DNA of 10,546 nt. Source: an uncultured Chloroflexaceae bacterium. Its GTDB lineage: Bacteria; Chloroflexota; Chloroflexia; Chloroflexales; Chloroflexaceae. A model generated the notes under the pieces. The model did not search any database. It was not told the origin of the DNA and saw only the letters and a program-made list of their open reading frames with translations. The position numbers were made by a program, and so were the translations under genes. Location: the NCBI GenBank assembly GCA_937141995.1, contig CAKZQX010001081.1:1-10546 (forward strand), read 5' to 3'. Numbering within the stretch: position 1 is the stretch's first letter; each line of letters starts with the position of its first letter. Shown here piece by piece: positions 1 through 6,096 of the stretch.

Positions 1-1297
1 CGGGCTGTTCTGGTGGTTTCAGTGGCAGGGTTACTTTAAATGTACTGCCGACGCCGGGCGTGCTGGTAAAGCTAATCGTTCCGTGATGTGCTTCCACGGC
101 TCCCCGGCAGAAGTAGAGCCCCAATCCTACCCCGCGCCGACCATCTTTGCTATTTGCCTGGTAAAATCGCTTAAAGATGTGTGGCTGTGCCTCAAGCGGG
201 ATGCCCTCGCCAGTATCACGAATCAGCAGTTCAATTGCCTGCCCGGTGTCGTCCGGTTGGGCCGATATGGCAATTTCTCCCGTGGCGGGGGTAAACTTGA
301 TGGCGTTGGAAAGCAGATTGGTCAGTATTCGCTCGATCAATCCGCGATCACCCTGGAGCAGCGGCAGATCCGGGCTTGCGCTCCAACAGGTCGGGGGTTG
401 GTCGGCGCGTCCGGTTAGCTCGAACGGCTCACATACCGCCTGAATGATCCGGTCAACCGCCAGTTCCTGATACCGGATTGGCAACTTGCCGGTATCAAGA
501 CGTAGCGCGTCCATCGTCGTCTCGATCAGGTTTTCCAGCAATCGAGCGCTTTCATAGGCAACCAGCAAAAGCTCACGTTGACTGGCGGGATCAAGCTGCT
601 GCGGGAGCAGCGCCTTGAGACTGATCAGCAGCGTGTGCAGCGGAGCGCGGATATCATGCACCATCATGCGCGTTTGATCTTCGTGCCAGCGTAGCCGGGC
701 GGCCAGTTTACTATTGGCCGTGACCAGGGTGCTATTCTCGTACGCATCAAACGCCAACAAATGCGCACTAAGCTGTAGCAGCAGATCCGGGTCCGGCGCA
801 TCCGGTAGCGGGAAGTTCTGCCGCATGTGTTGAAAGGTGCTCCGTTGTTCCGGATTACCTTTCAGCAGCGTTTTGATCCAGTCGAGGGCATAGGTAACTA
901 TCGCAGAATCAAAACTCCAGACCACATCAAACAGACACGCATCCGGATCATCAGGCTGATCCTCGGCCATTTTGCCGCACAACACAGCGCTGTTTGTTAT
1001 CCCAAGCACACAGAACAACACCTCCGACTGTTCTGGCGCTATACTGGGTGGGAGCGTCAGCCGGCGGATCTTCGGCGGTGGCGCGGGTAGCCAGGTATTG
1101 CCGTCAGGCGTGCTTAGCGCACGCACGATCACGGCACCATTCTCCCCTCCCAGCGTTAGCGATTGCAGGCGCTCCATCAGATGCTGTAACATCGTCTGGT
1201 TATAGCGACCGTTAATCAGCATAGTGTTCGCAAAGGTATGCAGTGACGTAAAGAGCGAACTGGTTGATGTTTGGGTGAAGTGGTTTAGATGATCCAT
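1..1297 (-). CDS. Sensor histidine kinase, soluble (3' end cut by window edge)
   Basis: Two-component sensor kinase: it autophosphorylates a histidine and passes the phosphate to a response regulator that is not in the window. Reading the minus strand from ATG 1297 gives 432 residues with no stop before the edge. The H-box is MMVHDIRAPLHTLL with phospho-acceptor His214. The N-box has N327 and N331 (TNLLSNAIKF), G1 is DTGEG at 361-365, the F-box FKRFYQ is at 375-380, and G2 is GVGLGL at 389-394. HisKA and HATPase_c are thus complete and intact. No membrane segment is visible, so the protein is probably cytoplasmic. Residues 1-200 are the presumed sensor; the stretch around 95-145 (ending FDVVWSFDSAIVTYALDWI) faintly recalls the DICT sensory domain, a weak impression only. 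The start is fixed by an in-frame TAA at 1301-1303; GTG at 1298-1300 would add one residue. The Shine-Dalgarno is poor. The true C-terminus is probably close, since G2 is already passed. Confidence 0.93.
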   Translation of the reverse strand, partial: MDHLNHFTQTSTSSLFTSLHTFANTMLINGRYNQTMLQHLMERLQSLTLGGENGAVIVRALSTPDGNTWLPAPPPKIRRLTLPPSIAPEQSEVLFCVLGITNSAVLCGKMAEDQPDDPDACLFDVVWSFDSAIVTYALDWIKTLLKGNPEQRSTFQHMRQNFPLPDAPDPDLLLQLSAHLLAFDAYENSTLVTANSKLAARLRWHEDQTRMMVHDIRAPLHTLLISLKALLPQQLDPASQRELLLVAYESARLLENLIETTMDALRLDTGKLPIRYQELAVDRIIQAVCEPFELTGRADQPPTCWSASPDLPLLQGDRGLIERILTNLLSNAIKFTPATGEIAISAQPDDTGQAIELLIRDTGEGIPLEAQPHIFKRFYQANSKDGRRGVGLGLYFCRGAVEAHHGTISFTSTPGVGSTFKVTLPLKPPEQP

Positions 1298-1337
1298 CAC
1301 TTACTTTTGCTGATTCTACTCTCTACAGCGTTAAATA

Positions 1338-1554
1338 CAGGATGTACGCGGTGGACGTTCACATCAGGCATGAACCCAGGTGCAAAACTGGTTGCGCCTC
1401 CGACAGTGCGGAGGATGTCATGCTGGTTCATACAACATGTACATAACGTGCAAATGTTGTGTGAACCAGCTACAGAGCGTCCCATGCTGCCGCCGGCGAA
1501 TCGGGCGCTCATCGGGTCAACCGCCCGGTTGGCATGCCTACTGCGTATGTCCTA
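1338..1554. repeat. Palindromic repeat copy A (diverged)
   Basis: Starts with CAGGATGTACGCGGTGG, matching the family's left terminus CAGGAGTTACGCGGTG, and ends with a degenerate right terminus around 1541-1554 (CTGCGTATGTCCTA). The central stem-loop is 1422-1470. Its core box reads, on the minus strand at 1502-1481, GATTCGCCGGCGGCAGCATG, so the centre of A is inverted relative to B and C. Its outer parts (CCCAGGTG near 1375; ATCGGGTCAAC near 1511) match copy D in the plus direction. That mixture is expected for an element that is itself a near-palindrome. Confidence 0.7.
1422..1470. repeat. Central hairpin of repeat A
   Basis: 23-nt arms (1422-1444 and 1448-1470) with the 3-nt loop AAC. Of 23 pairs, 19 are Watson-Crick, two are G-T wobbles and two are mismatches, all on the loop side or mid-stem. 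The base of the stem is GCTGGTTCA / TGAACCAGC. Confidence 0.85.
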
Positions 1555-1562
1555 TCAGATAA

Positions 1563-1760
1563 CAGGATTTACGCGGTGCGTATTCAAACGGACCGTTTGC
1601 TTGCGATAACAGCGTATTTCGCCTGCGGCAGCATGGTACTTGATCTATCTTTTTCACGAAATGTTGGCTCGAAGAGCCAACATTTCGTGAAAAAGATCTG
1701 GGTTCTTCCACCCTGCCGGAGGCAGAATTGTCTTTCAGGTCAGCGACCACGTAACTCCTG
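1563..1760 (+). repeat. Palindromic repeat copy B
   Basis: Begins CAGGATTTACGCGGTG and ends ACCACGTAACTCCTG, giving imperfect terminal inverted repeats. Inside are a 22-bp box (1618-1639, core GCCTGCGGCAGCATGG) identical to that of copy C, the central hairpin 1647-1697, then GATCTGG (1695-1701), CTCTTCC-like and CTGCCGGAGGC (1713-1723) boxes, also paralleled in C. The left box TTCGCCTGCGGCAG and right box CTGCCGGAGGCAGAA are themselves imperfect inverted repeats around the hairpin, so the whole unit can fold as one long branched structure. Confidence 0.82.
1647..1697. repeat. Central hairpin of repeat B, perfect 24-bp stem
   Basis: Arms 1647-1670 and 1674-1697 are perfectly complementary over 24 bp, with the 3-nt loop GAA. 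There is no U-tract after it, and it does not directly follow a gene end, so a simple terminator role is unlikely. Confidence 0.93.
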
Positions 1761-1767
1761 GTAGTGA

Positions 1768-1960
1768 CAGGAGTTACGCGGTGCGGCCTATTTCGGTCTG
1801 TTGACCGACCCAAAAGCCTGATTCGCCTGCGGCAGCATGGTACGCTTTTTTCTTGTTCACAAAAACATTCACAACGTGAATGTTTTTGTGAACAAGATCT
1901 GGTCTCTTCCGTCCAGCCGGAGGCGGAGTCTCGTGCCGGATCAGTGACCGCGTAACTCGC
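1768..1960 (+). repeat. Palindromic repeat copy C
   Basis: Begins CAGGAGTTACGCGGTGCGG, 7 bp after the end of copy B, and ends GACCGCGTAACTCGC. It has the same internal order as B: shared 22-bp box at 1822-1843, hairpin 1851-1897, GATCTGG at 1896-1902, CTCTTCC, then GCCGGAGGCGGAG. B and C are tandem copies in direct orientation, about 198 and 193 bp long. The abutting termini of B and C form an extra inverted repeat (1746-1760 / 1768-1782, one mismatch). Confidence 0.82.
1851..1897. repeat. Central hairpin of repeat C, perfect 22-bp stem
   Basis: Arms 1851-1872 and 1876-1897 are perfectly complementary over 22 bp, with the 3-nt loop AAC. The sequence differs from the hairpin in B, yet complementarity is complete in both. 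Confidence 0.93.
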
Positions 1961-2002
1961 GTTAGCGCGACTCAGCAGTTTTTCGATACGCTACTCTTTG
2001 GA

Positions 2003-2983
2003 TTAATCACGCACGACTACCCGCAGCAGCGCCTCCTGCCGCTCGACCGTGGTGTCCAGTTCAGCCGAGAAAGCCTGCATCCGCGCACAGATCTCCTCCA
2101 CATCCTGCCCGGTTGCCCGGTTGACCACGCCATAGTTCAGGCGTACGGGAACCATGCGCAACTCGCGGGTACCCGCCGGCTCAACATCGGCCAGAAAGAG
2201 TAGCGACTGATCATTGCGTAGAACCGGGTCCACGGCATAGTCGTCCAGAAAATCCCCGGTGTCATAGAGGATGGGCTTGCCCTGCCGAACCGCAACGCCC
2301 TGGAAGATATGGGCCGAGTGACCGTGAAGCATATCCACGCCCCGGTCGAGCGCGGCCTGGGCAAACTGCTGGAAATGCTGCGGCGGCCGCCGGCGCATGT
2401 TTGGCCCCCAGTGCAGGGAGAGAATCACAAACTGCGCACCATCAGCCCGGGCAGCCTGCACCGACTCCGCAACCAGTTGAAGTGTCGGTGCATCGGGAAT
2501 GATTGGGATGTAGTTGGTGCCCGGCTGATTCGCAGTCGCGGCCCAACCCGGTTCGTTGTCGGTAAAGGCCACCATCCCCACCCGCATACCGGCGGCCTCG
2601 ACGATGGCAGGCCGGCGCGCTTCGGCCAGGTTGCGCCCCGCACCCGCGCGGGCAATTCCAGCGGCATCCAGGTAGTCCAGCGTATCAAGCAGCCCTTGCA
2701 CCTCAAAGTCGAGCGTATGGTTATTTGCCAGCGAAACCAGGCGGACTCCGGCGGCATGGAGCACCTCTATCGCCTGGGGCGGCGCACGGAAGTGGAACAC
2801 CTTGGGAGTGCGCGTCCAGGGGGTAGTTGCTGTGGTGATGGCACACTCCAGCCCGGCGATCAGCAGATCGGCGCTCTGGAGCAGGGGCAGCATGTTGCCC
2901 CAGAAGCTCTCAGGCGTGCGGAAAGGCATCTCCTGGGCCACACCGCGCCCCAGCATTACATCACCGACCATTCCCACAATCAT
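2003..2983 (-). CDS. CapA family protein (PGA_cap, metallophosphatase fold)
   Basis: A 326-residue protein of the CapA/PgsA-like family, a calcineurin-type metallophosphatase superfamily named after poly-gamma-glutamate capsule biosynthesis. Visible motifs in order are MVGDVMLGR (D8), GLECAIT (E46), SLANNHTLDF (N87, H89), ILSLHWG (H191) and a late HGHSAH (H220, H222, H225), then PILYDTGDFLDDY. These cover the metal-binding set, so the enzyme looks intact and of usual length. Unlike secreted capsule CapA proteins it has no signal peptide or membrane anchor, so it probably acts in the cytoplasm on an unknown substrate. No capB/C/pgs partners are present, so a capsule role is not supported. Start ATG 2983 has a good GGAGG site (CCGGAGGCAAAACC-ATG). 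Repeat copies A-C lie downstream and D upstream, so the gene stands alone. Confidence 0.92.
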   Translation of the reverse strand: MIVGMVGDVMLGRGVAQEMPFRTPESFWGNMLPLLQSADLLIAGLECAITTATTPWTRTPKVFHFRAPPQAIEVLHAAGVRLVSLANNHTLDFEVQGLLDTLDYLDAAGIARAGAGRNLAEARRPAIVEAAGMRVGMVAFTDNEPGWAATANQPGTNYIPIIPDAPTLQLVAESVQAARADGAQFVILSLHWGPNMRRRPPQHFQQFAQAALDRGVDMLHGHSAHIFQGVAVRQGKPILYDTGDFLDDYAVDPVLRNDQSLLFLADVEPAGTRELRMVPVRLNYGVVNRATGQDVEEICARMQAFSAELDTTVERQEALLRVVVRD

Positions 2984-3085
2984 GGTTTTGCCTCCGGAAT
3001 TTAATAGCAGTATCTGTATGTGCTCTGTTCCTGGTTTATTTCTTCCCCACTTGGTTGCAAGACATGTGCCATTTATTATCGATCA

Positions 3086-3193
3086 CAGGAGTTACGCGGT
3101 GGGTACACAAACTGGACATGTGCCCAGGTGGAAGCCCGATTCGCCTGCGGCAGGGCGGAATCGCCTATCGGGTCAACGACCGCATACGTCATG
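3086..3193 (+). repeat. Palindromic repeat copy D (short, no central hairpin)
   Basis: Begins CAGGAGTTACGCGGTGGG, carries TTCGCCTGCGGCAG at 3140-3153, and ends GGGTCAACGACCGCATACGTCATG. The box runs straight into GGCGGAATCGCC, so the stem-loop found at this place in B and C is missing and the unit is only about 108 bp. GATTCGCC and GGCGGAATC around it are still complementary, so D keeps a palindromic centre. Confidence 0.72.
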
Positions 3194-3196
3194 TAA

Positions 3197-3229
3197 AAAC
3201 CTGCTCTTCCATGATGGAAGAGCAGGTTT
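3197..3229. repeat. 15-bp perfect hairpin next to repeat D
   Basis: Arms 3197-3211 and 3215-3229 pair perfectly over 15 bp with the 3-nt loop TGA. It is followed by a short CTTTTCC, so it is terminator-like in shape, but no plus-strand gene ends upstream of it. Its 3-nt loop resembles the hairpins in the repeat copies; it may be a displaced or separate relative. Confidence 0.85.
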
Positions 3230-3358
3230 CCTTTTCCTAGTCATACGCGTTATGCAGCCTCCACAAACGAAAGGGTTGGGCCTCCAGGGACGGTATTTTC
3301 TGGTACGCCGCCGCTCGTCAGACCCAGGCTCATACTATCCTGAGGGAGATCCGGGTTG

Positions 3359-3367
3359 TGCTAGAAT
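3359..3367 (+). promoter_or_regulatory. Possible extended -10 promoter for the DUF4397 gene
   Basis: TGCTAGAAT fits an extended -10 element (TGn + TAGAAT, 5 of 6 to TATAAT). It lies 67 nt before the start codon. The -35 region is poor, which extended -10 promoters tolerate. Sequence inference only. Confidence 0.4.
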
Positions 3368-3418
3368 AGACAGGCCGACTATCATCCGGAGCTATCCTGG
3401 GAAATTGAGGGATTTTTG

Positions 3419-3428
3419 AAGAAGGAGG
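3419..3428 (+). promoter_or_regulatory. Ribosome binding site deciding the start at 3434
   Basis: AAGAAGGAGG lies 5 nt before ATG 3434. An upstream in-frame TTG at 3416 would place this site inside the gene, so ATG 3434 is preferred. It also puts the signal peptide at the very N-terminus. Confidence 0.85.
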
Positions 3429-3433
3429 TTGCT

Positions 3434-4702
3434 ATGCACCATGTTTACCGGGTTGCGCTTGCCCTGGCCCTGCTTATCTTGCTGTCCCTGCCGGCAGCGA
3501 GTCTTGCCCAGCCCCAACCGGCCTTGCTACGCGTCATTCATGCTGCCCCGACTGCACCGGCCGTCGATGTTTATGCCAACGGTGTCCCCATTCTCAGGAA
3601 TCTGGCATTCTTTGCCCTCAGTGAGTATCTGGCCCTGCCCCCCGGACAGTATACGATTCAGGTGACACCAGCCAATGCCGGCCTGGATGATGCATTCCTC
3701 ACAGGTGGGTGGTTACTTACCAACAATACACACTACACGCTGATGGCCGTGAGTACCATCGAGAATGTCGGCGGGGTGCTGGAGATCGACAACCAGAATG
3801 CGCCACCGCCGGGCCAGGCCCGCGTCAAGCTCTACCACACCGTCCCGGATGCGCCACCGATTGATGTAAAGCTGGCAGGCACAGGCACATCGGTCCTGCG
3901 CGCGCTCCCCTTCACCGGTTCCGCTGCGCTGACGGTTCCGGCGGGCACATATCAGTTTGATATCACCCCGGCCGGGTCGCCTACGGTCATCTACACCACG
4001 CCCCCGCTGCGCTTTGAACCCGATTGGGGCTATACGTTAACCGCTGTCGGCTTCCTGGAACAGCCGGGTACCTTCGGGGTTCGGTCACACGTTGACTTTA
4101 CCGCGCCGGCAGCCGCGGCAACCGCGCCGGCACCCCAGGCGGCAGAGCGCGTCTATGTTGCGGAGTTGCGTCCACTCAACACCAGTGTGACGGAACAACC
4201 GGCAACCGGGACGGCCCGCTTCACACTCAGTGGTGACACGCTTACGCTACAGGTGAATGCGCAGGGGCTCTATCCCGGTACCATGCATCTGCAGCACTAC
4301 CATGGCTTTGTTGATGGGCAAGATGCCACCTGTCCCCCAGCCGTCGCCGATGCAAACAGCGACGGTTTTATCGATCTGGTTGAAACCCAGCCATTCACCG
4401 GAATTACGCTGGTGCCGCTCCACGATGATCCGGCATCGCTGGAGATTCAAGTTCCGACCTACCCGATCGCCGGCGACCCCGGCGGCGCTATCAACTATGC
4501 CCAGACGGTCTCGGTGAACGCGCTGGAGTCGGCGCTGCTGTCAACCCACGGTATTGCGGATCTGGCGCTGGAGCAGCGGACGGTCTTCCTGCATGGGGTC
4601 AACCCGAATGCTAATCTGCCCGAGTCGGTGCAGTCACTGCCGAATGTGCCGGCCCAGGTGACACTGCCGGTCGCGTGTGGCGAAATCGTCCGCGTGCAGT
4701 AA
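3434..4702 (+). CDS. Secreted protein: two DUF4397 units + CHRD-like domain with EF-hand loop
   Basis: A 422-residue exported protein. Residues 1-25 are a signal peptide (hydrophobic LALALLILLSLP, cleavage likely after AASLA). Residues about 30-120 and 129-222 are two DUF4397 units, each starting with the RVIHAAPTAPAVDVY / RVKLYHTVPDAPPIDV pattern, a beta-rich extracellular fold of unknown function. An Ala/Pro linker (224-236) leads to a C-terminal part resembling the CHRD domain: GTARFTLSGDTLTLQV, then GLYPGTMHLQHYHG. Within it, residues 306-317 (DANSDGFIDLVE) match the 12-residue EF-hand calcium loop at every liganding position. C300 and C415 could form a disulfide. No membrane anchor or sorting signal follows, so the protein is probably released or held by the envelope. 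A strong terminator follows and no partner gene is adjacent. Function is not known. Confidence 0.9.
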   Translation: MHHVYRVALALALLILLSLPAASLAQPQPALLRVIHAAPTAPAVDVYANGVPILRNLAFFALSEYLALPPGQYTIQVTPANAGLDDAFLTGGWLLTNNTHYTLMAVSTIENVGGVLEIDNQNAPPPGQARVKLYHTVPDAPPIDVKLAGTGTSVLRALPFTGSAALTVPAGTYQFDITPAGSPTVIYTTPPLRFEPDWGYTLTAVGFLEQPGTFGVRSHVDFTAPAAAATAPAPQAAERVYVAELRPLNTSVTEQPATGTARFTLSGDTLTLQVNAQGLYPGTMHLQHYHGFVDGQDATCPPAVADANSDGFIDLVETQPFTGITLVPLHDDPASLEIQVPTYPIAGDPGGAINYAQTVSVNALESALLSTHGIADLALEQRTVFLHGVNPNANLPESVQSLPNVPAQVTLPVACGEIVRVQ

Positions 4703-4743
4703 TTCGCGGTGTCGTGCGACAACGTGAAGCAAAGTTGCATTAG

Positions 4744-4784
4744 AATGCCCCCGGCAGGCAGAGCGCTCTGCCCGGGGGCATTTT
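4744..4784 (+). terminator. Rho-independent terminator after the DUF4397 gene
   Basis: An 11-bp GC-rich stem, AATGCCCCCGG (4744-4754) with CCGGGGGCATT (4772-4782), ends in TTTT (4781-4784). The interior carries another self-complementary segment, GCAGAGCGCTCTGC. It lies 41 nt after the stop codon of the plus-strand gene; the next gene converges from the other side. Confidence 0.88.
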
Positions 4785-4853
4785 CGGTAGCGGGGAGAAG
4801 ATGTAACTCGATACGCTGGTAATCATCACGTAGCACAACAGTAATCTTTCTGT

Positions 4854-5204
4854 TTAGCCCTTATCCGGCTCCTCCGGGGCGGGCATGGGCGGCTCATTCC
4901 CCAGGCTGCCAAACGAGGTATCGCCATAGCCGCCGGTAACGCCGGGATCGGTATCGCTCCCCAGGCCGGCCGTCTCAACTGAGCGTGATGGGCGGCCGGT
5001 TACGCTCTGCACGGCGTTGCTCAAAATATTCCAGACCGCCGCCTCGGTGAGTCGGTAGTTCTGGGCAAGTTCATAGACGCTCGGTCCCTGCATGGCGGCG
5101 CGCACAATATCGCCCTCCTGACCGGGGAGTTGCTCTACCTGGCCGGGAAACTGCTGCAACTCGGCCAGCAGGCGTGCCATGCGTTCATGTGTTCCCTGTG
5201 CCAC
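4854..5204 (-). CDS. Small helix-turn-helix-like protein with flexible acidic tail
   Basis: A 116-residue protein I do not recognise by name. Residues 1-37 look helical and amphipathic (MARLLAELQQFPGQVEQLPGQE). Residues 41-66, PSVYELAQNYRLTEAAVWNILSNAVQ, have the spacing of a helix-turn-helix of the sigma-70 region 4/LuxR-tail kind: a recognition of the pattern 'xxxELAxxxxLTxxAVxxxLxxA'. Residues 67-116 are rich in Gly, Pro, Ser and acids and probably disordered. Start is GTG 5204, fixed by AAAGGAGG 5 nt upstream. The gene sits 57 nt downstream of the nucleotidyltransferase gene on the same strand, so the two may share a transcript. It could be a small DNA-binding regulator or a protein-interaction module. 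It lacks the HEPN Rx4-6H motif and so is not an obvious toxin partner. Confidence 0.78.
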   Translation of the reverse strand: MAQGTHERMARLLAELQQFPGQVEQLPGQEGDIVRAAMQGPSVYELAQNYRLTEAAVWNILSNAVQSVTGRPSRSVETAGLGSDTDPGVTGGYGDTSFGSLGNEPPMPAPEEPDKG

Positions 5205-5261
5205 ACAAACCTCCTTTGTACGTTTTACATTGGCATGCCGGCATATTTATGTTTCTACCCA

Positions 5262-6014
5262 CTACTCAAATGGATCATGTCGGGCATCACGGTAGCCCCA
5301 GTCCACCAGATCAGGCGCATACTGCGTCTGTGACAGCAGCGTGCCTCGGCAGAGACGCCGCGCATTGGTCGCGTTCCACTGCTCATGCCGGAGCCGGGCA
5401 ATCAAGTCATGCATGACCCAGTCGGGGACCGCCGTGCGCTCGTCGGGATAGATAAAGCCAAACAATGTCAGATAACTGAAAAGCACGCGCCAGTGGGAGT
5501 TAAACCGCCGCAGCAGGCGCGACCAGTCTATATGCACGGTAGCACCCCGCAGCAGGTGTGCCACATCGGCCCCGTCGTAGCGCTCGCGCTCCATAATAAA
5601 TGCCTTGTCCCAGATCATTTCCTCACGTGGGCAGAGCAGTATCGGTACATCCAGAATGGTCTGTTCAACCGCATAGGTAAACCATTCGTCGTCTACCTTG
5701 CCAATGCCGTTATCGGAGCTGAAAATAATATCAATAAACTGCGCCGCGCTGGAGACCTTACCCAGCCAGTGCGGTATCGTTAGTTCCGTCTGATAACCTG
5801 CCTCGGTCAGCACCAGCAGGCAGCGCTCGGTATCCTGCGGGCGAACAAACAGATCAAGATCTTTCGTCTCACGGACGATTCCGGTGTAATATTCAAATGC
5901 AAATGTACCGCCAACCAGAAACGGCACCTGTGCCGCCTGAAGCGCGGTAATAGCATGTTGATAGAACTGGTATGTTTGCCCATCAAGTGTGTTCTGGGTT
6001 GATAGTTCTGCCAT
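5262..6014 (-). CDS. Nucleotidyltransferase-fold protein (MNT/AbiEii-like)
   Basis: A 250-residue protein with the polymerase-beta-type nucleotidyltransferase signature. LVGGTFAFEYYTG (G35, G36) is followed by RETKDLDLFV, giving the paired aspartates D52 and D54; a third acidic position is D95 in QFIDIIF. The segment EEMIWDKAFIMERERYDGADVAHLL (131-155) fits the K...R...DxxD helix that follows the catalytic core in this group. These residues would bind NTP-Mg and transfer a nucleotide to an unknown acceptor. Family members include antibiotic nucleotidyltransferases, AbiEii toxins and MntA antitoxins; which applies is not decided by the sequence. ATG 6014 has GGAAGGAG just upstream. It reads divergently from the metallophosphoesterase gene, with a nested palindrome between them. 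No AbiEi-type or HEPN partner is adjacent. Confidence 0.85.
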   Translation of the reverse strand: MAELSTQNTLDGQTYQFYQHAITALQAAQVPFLVGGTFAFEYYTGIVRETKDLDLFVRPQDTERCLLVLTEAGYQTELTIPHWLGKVSSAAQFIDIIFSSDNGIGKVDDEWFTYAVEQTILDVPILLCPREEMIWDKAFIMERERYDGADVAHLLRGATVHIDWSRLLRRFNSHWRVLFSYLTLFGFIYPDERTAVPDWVMHDLIARLRHEQWNATNARRLCRGTLLSQTQYAPDLVDWGYRDARHDPFE

Positions 6015-6096
6015 ATGCTCCTTCCAATGCTGTGCCGTGCGGCAGATTCTGCGGTGAGACTAGGATAGAAATGTAGCAAGAAATGTACCATTGGTG

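Larger units (their letters stand above)
1298..2002. other. Gene-free 705-bp interval filled with three palindromic repeats
   Basis: This space lies between the 5' end of the kinase (minus) and the 3' end of the CapA-like gene (minus). No open frame here has a credible start, ribosome binding site or protein-like composition; the short frames run through inverted repeats. Three copies (A, B, C) of one repeat family cover about 1338-1960. The remaining 40 bp (1961-2002) hold a small TCGCG/CGCGA hairpin (1957-1970) and nothing else I can identify. The kinase promoter should lie between copy A and 1297, but no convincing -10/-35 pair was found. Confidence 0.8.
2984..3433. other. Divergent intergenic region between CapA-like and DUF4397 genes
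   Basis: 450 bp between two divergent genes. It contains repeat copy D (3086-3193), a separate hairpin (3197-3229), and a probable promoter for the plus-strand gene (3359-3367). No coding frame here has a plausible start or composition. The promoter of the minus gene should lie in 2998-3085, but I could not pick convincing boxes. Confidence 0.7.

Noticed and set aside
1297..1512. Minus-strand open frame of 71 codons whose stop overlaps the kinase start (TGATG)
   Set aside because: It runs through the arms of repeat copy A and has no ribosome binding site; it is open by chance.
1338..1960. CRISPR array or structured ncRNA gene in the 1.3-2.0 kb interval
   Set aside because: Units are about 190-220 bp, few and diverged, with no short direct repeats separated by unique spacers and no cas genes. 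No transcript signal or known RNA family recognised, so 'repeat' is the safer label.
2003..2983. Capsule (poly-gamma-glutamate) biosynthesis operon
   Set aside because: Only a CapA-like protein without signal peptide is present; capB/capC-type genes are absent from the window.
2309..3004. Plus-strand open frame of 231 codons antisense to the CapA-like gene
   Set aside because: Shadow of the real gene on the other strand: the minus-strand product carries all conserved motifs, while this frame shows no recognisable domain.
3197..3229. Hairpin at 3197-3229 as a terminator
   Set aside because: No plus-strand gene ends upstream and no minus-strand gene ends downstream of it; it lies between two divergent starts.
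4854..6014. Toxin-antitoxin system of AbiE or MNT/HEPN type
   Set aside because: The partner gene lies downstream, is not AbiEi-like, and lacks the HEPN Rx4-6H motif; the nucleotidyltransferase alone does not define such a system.
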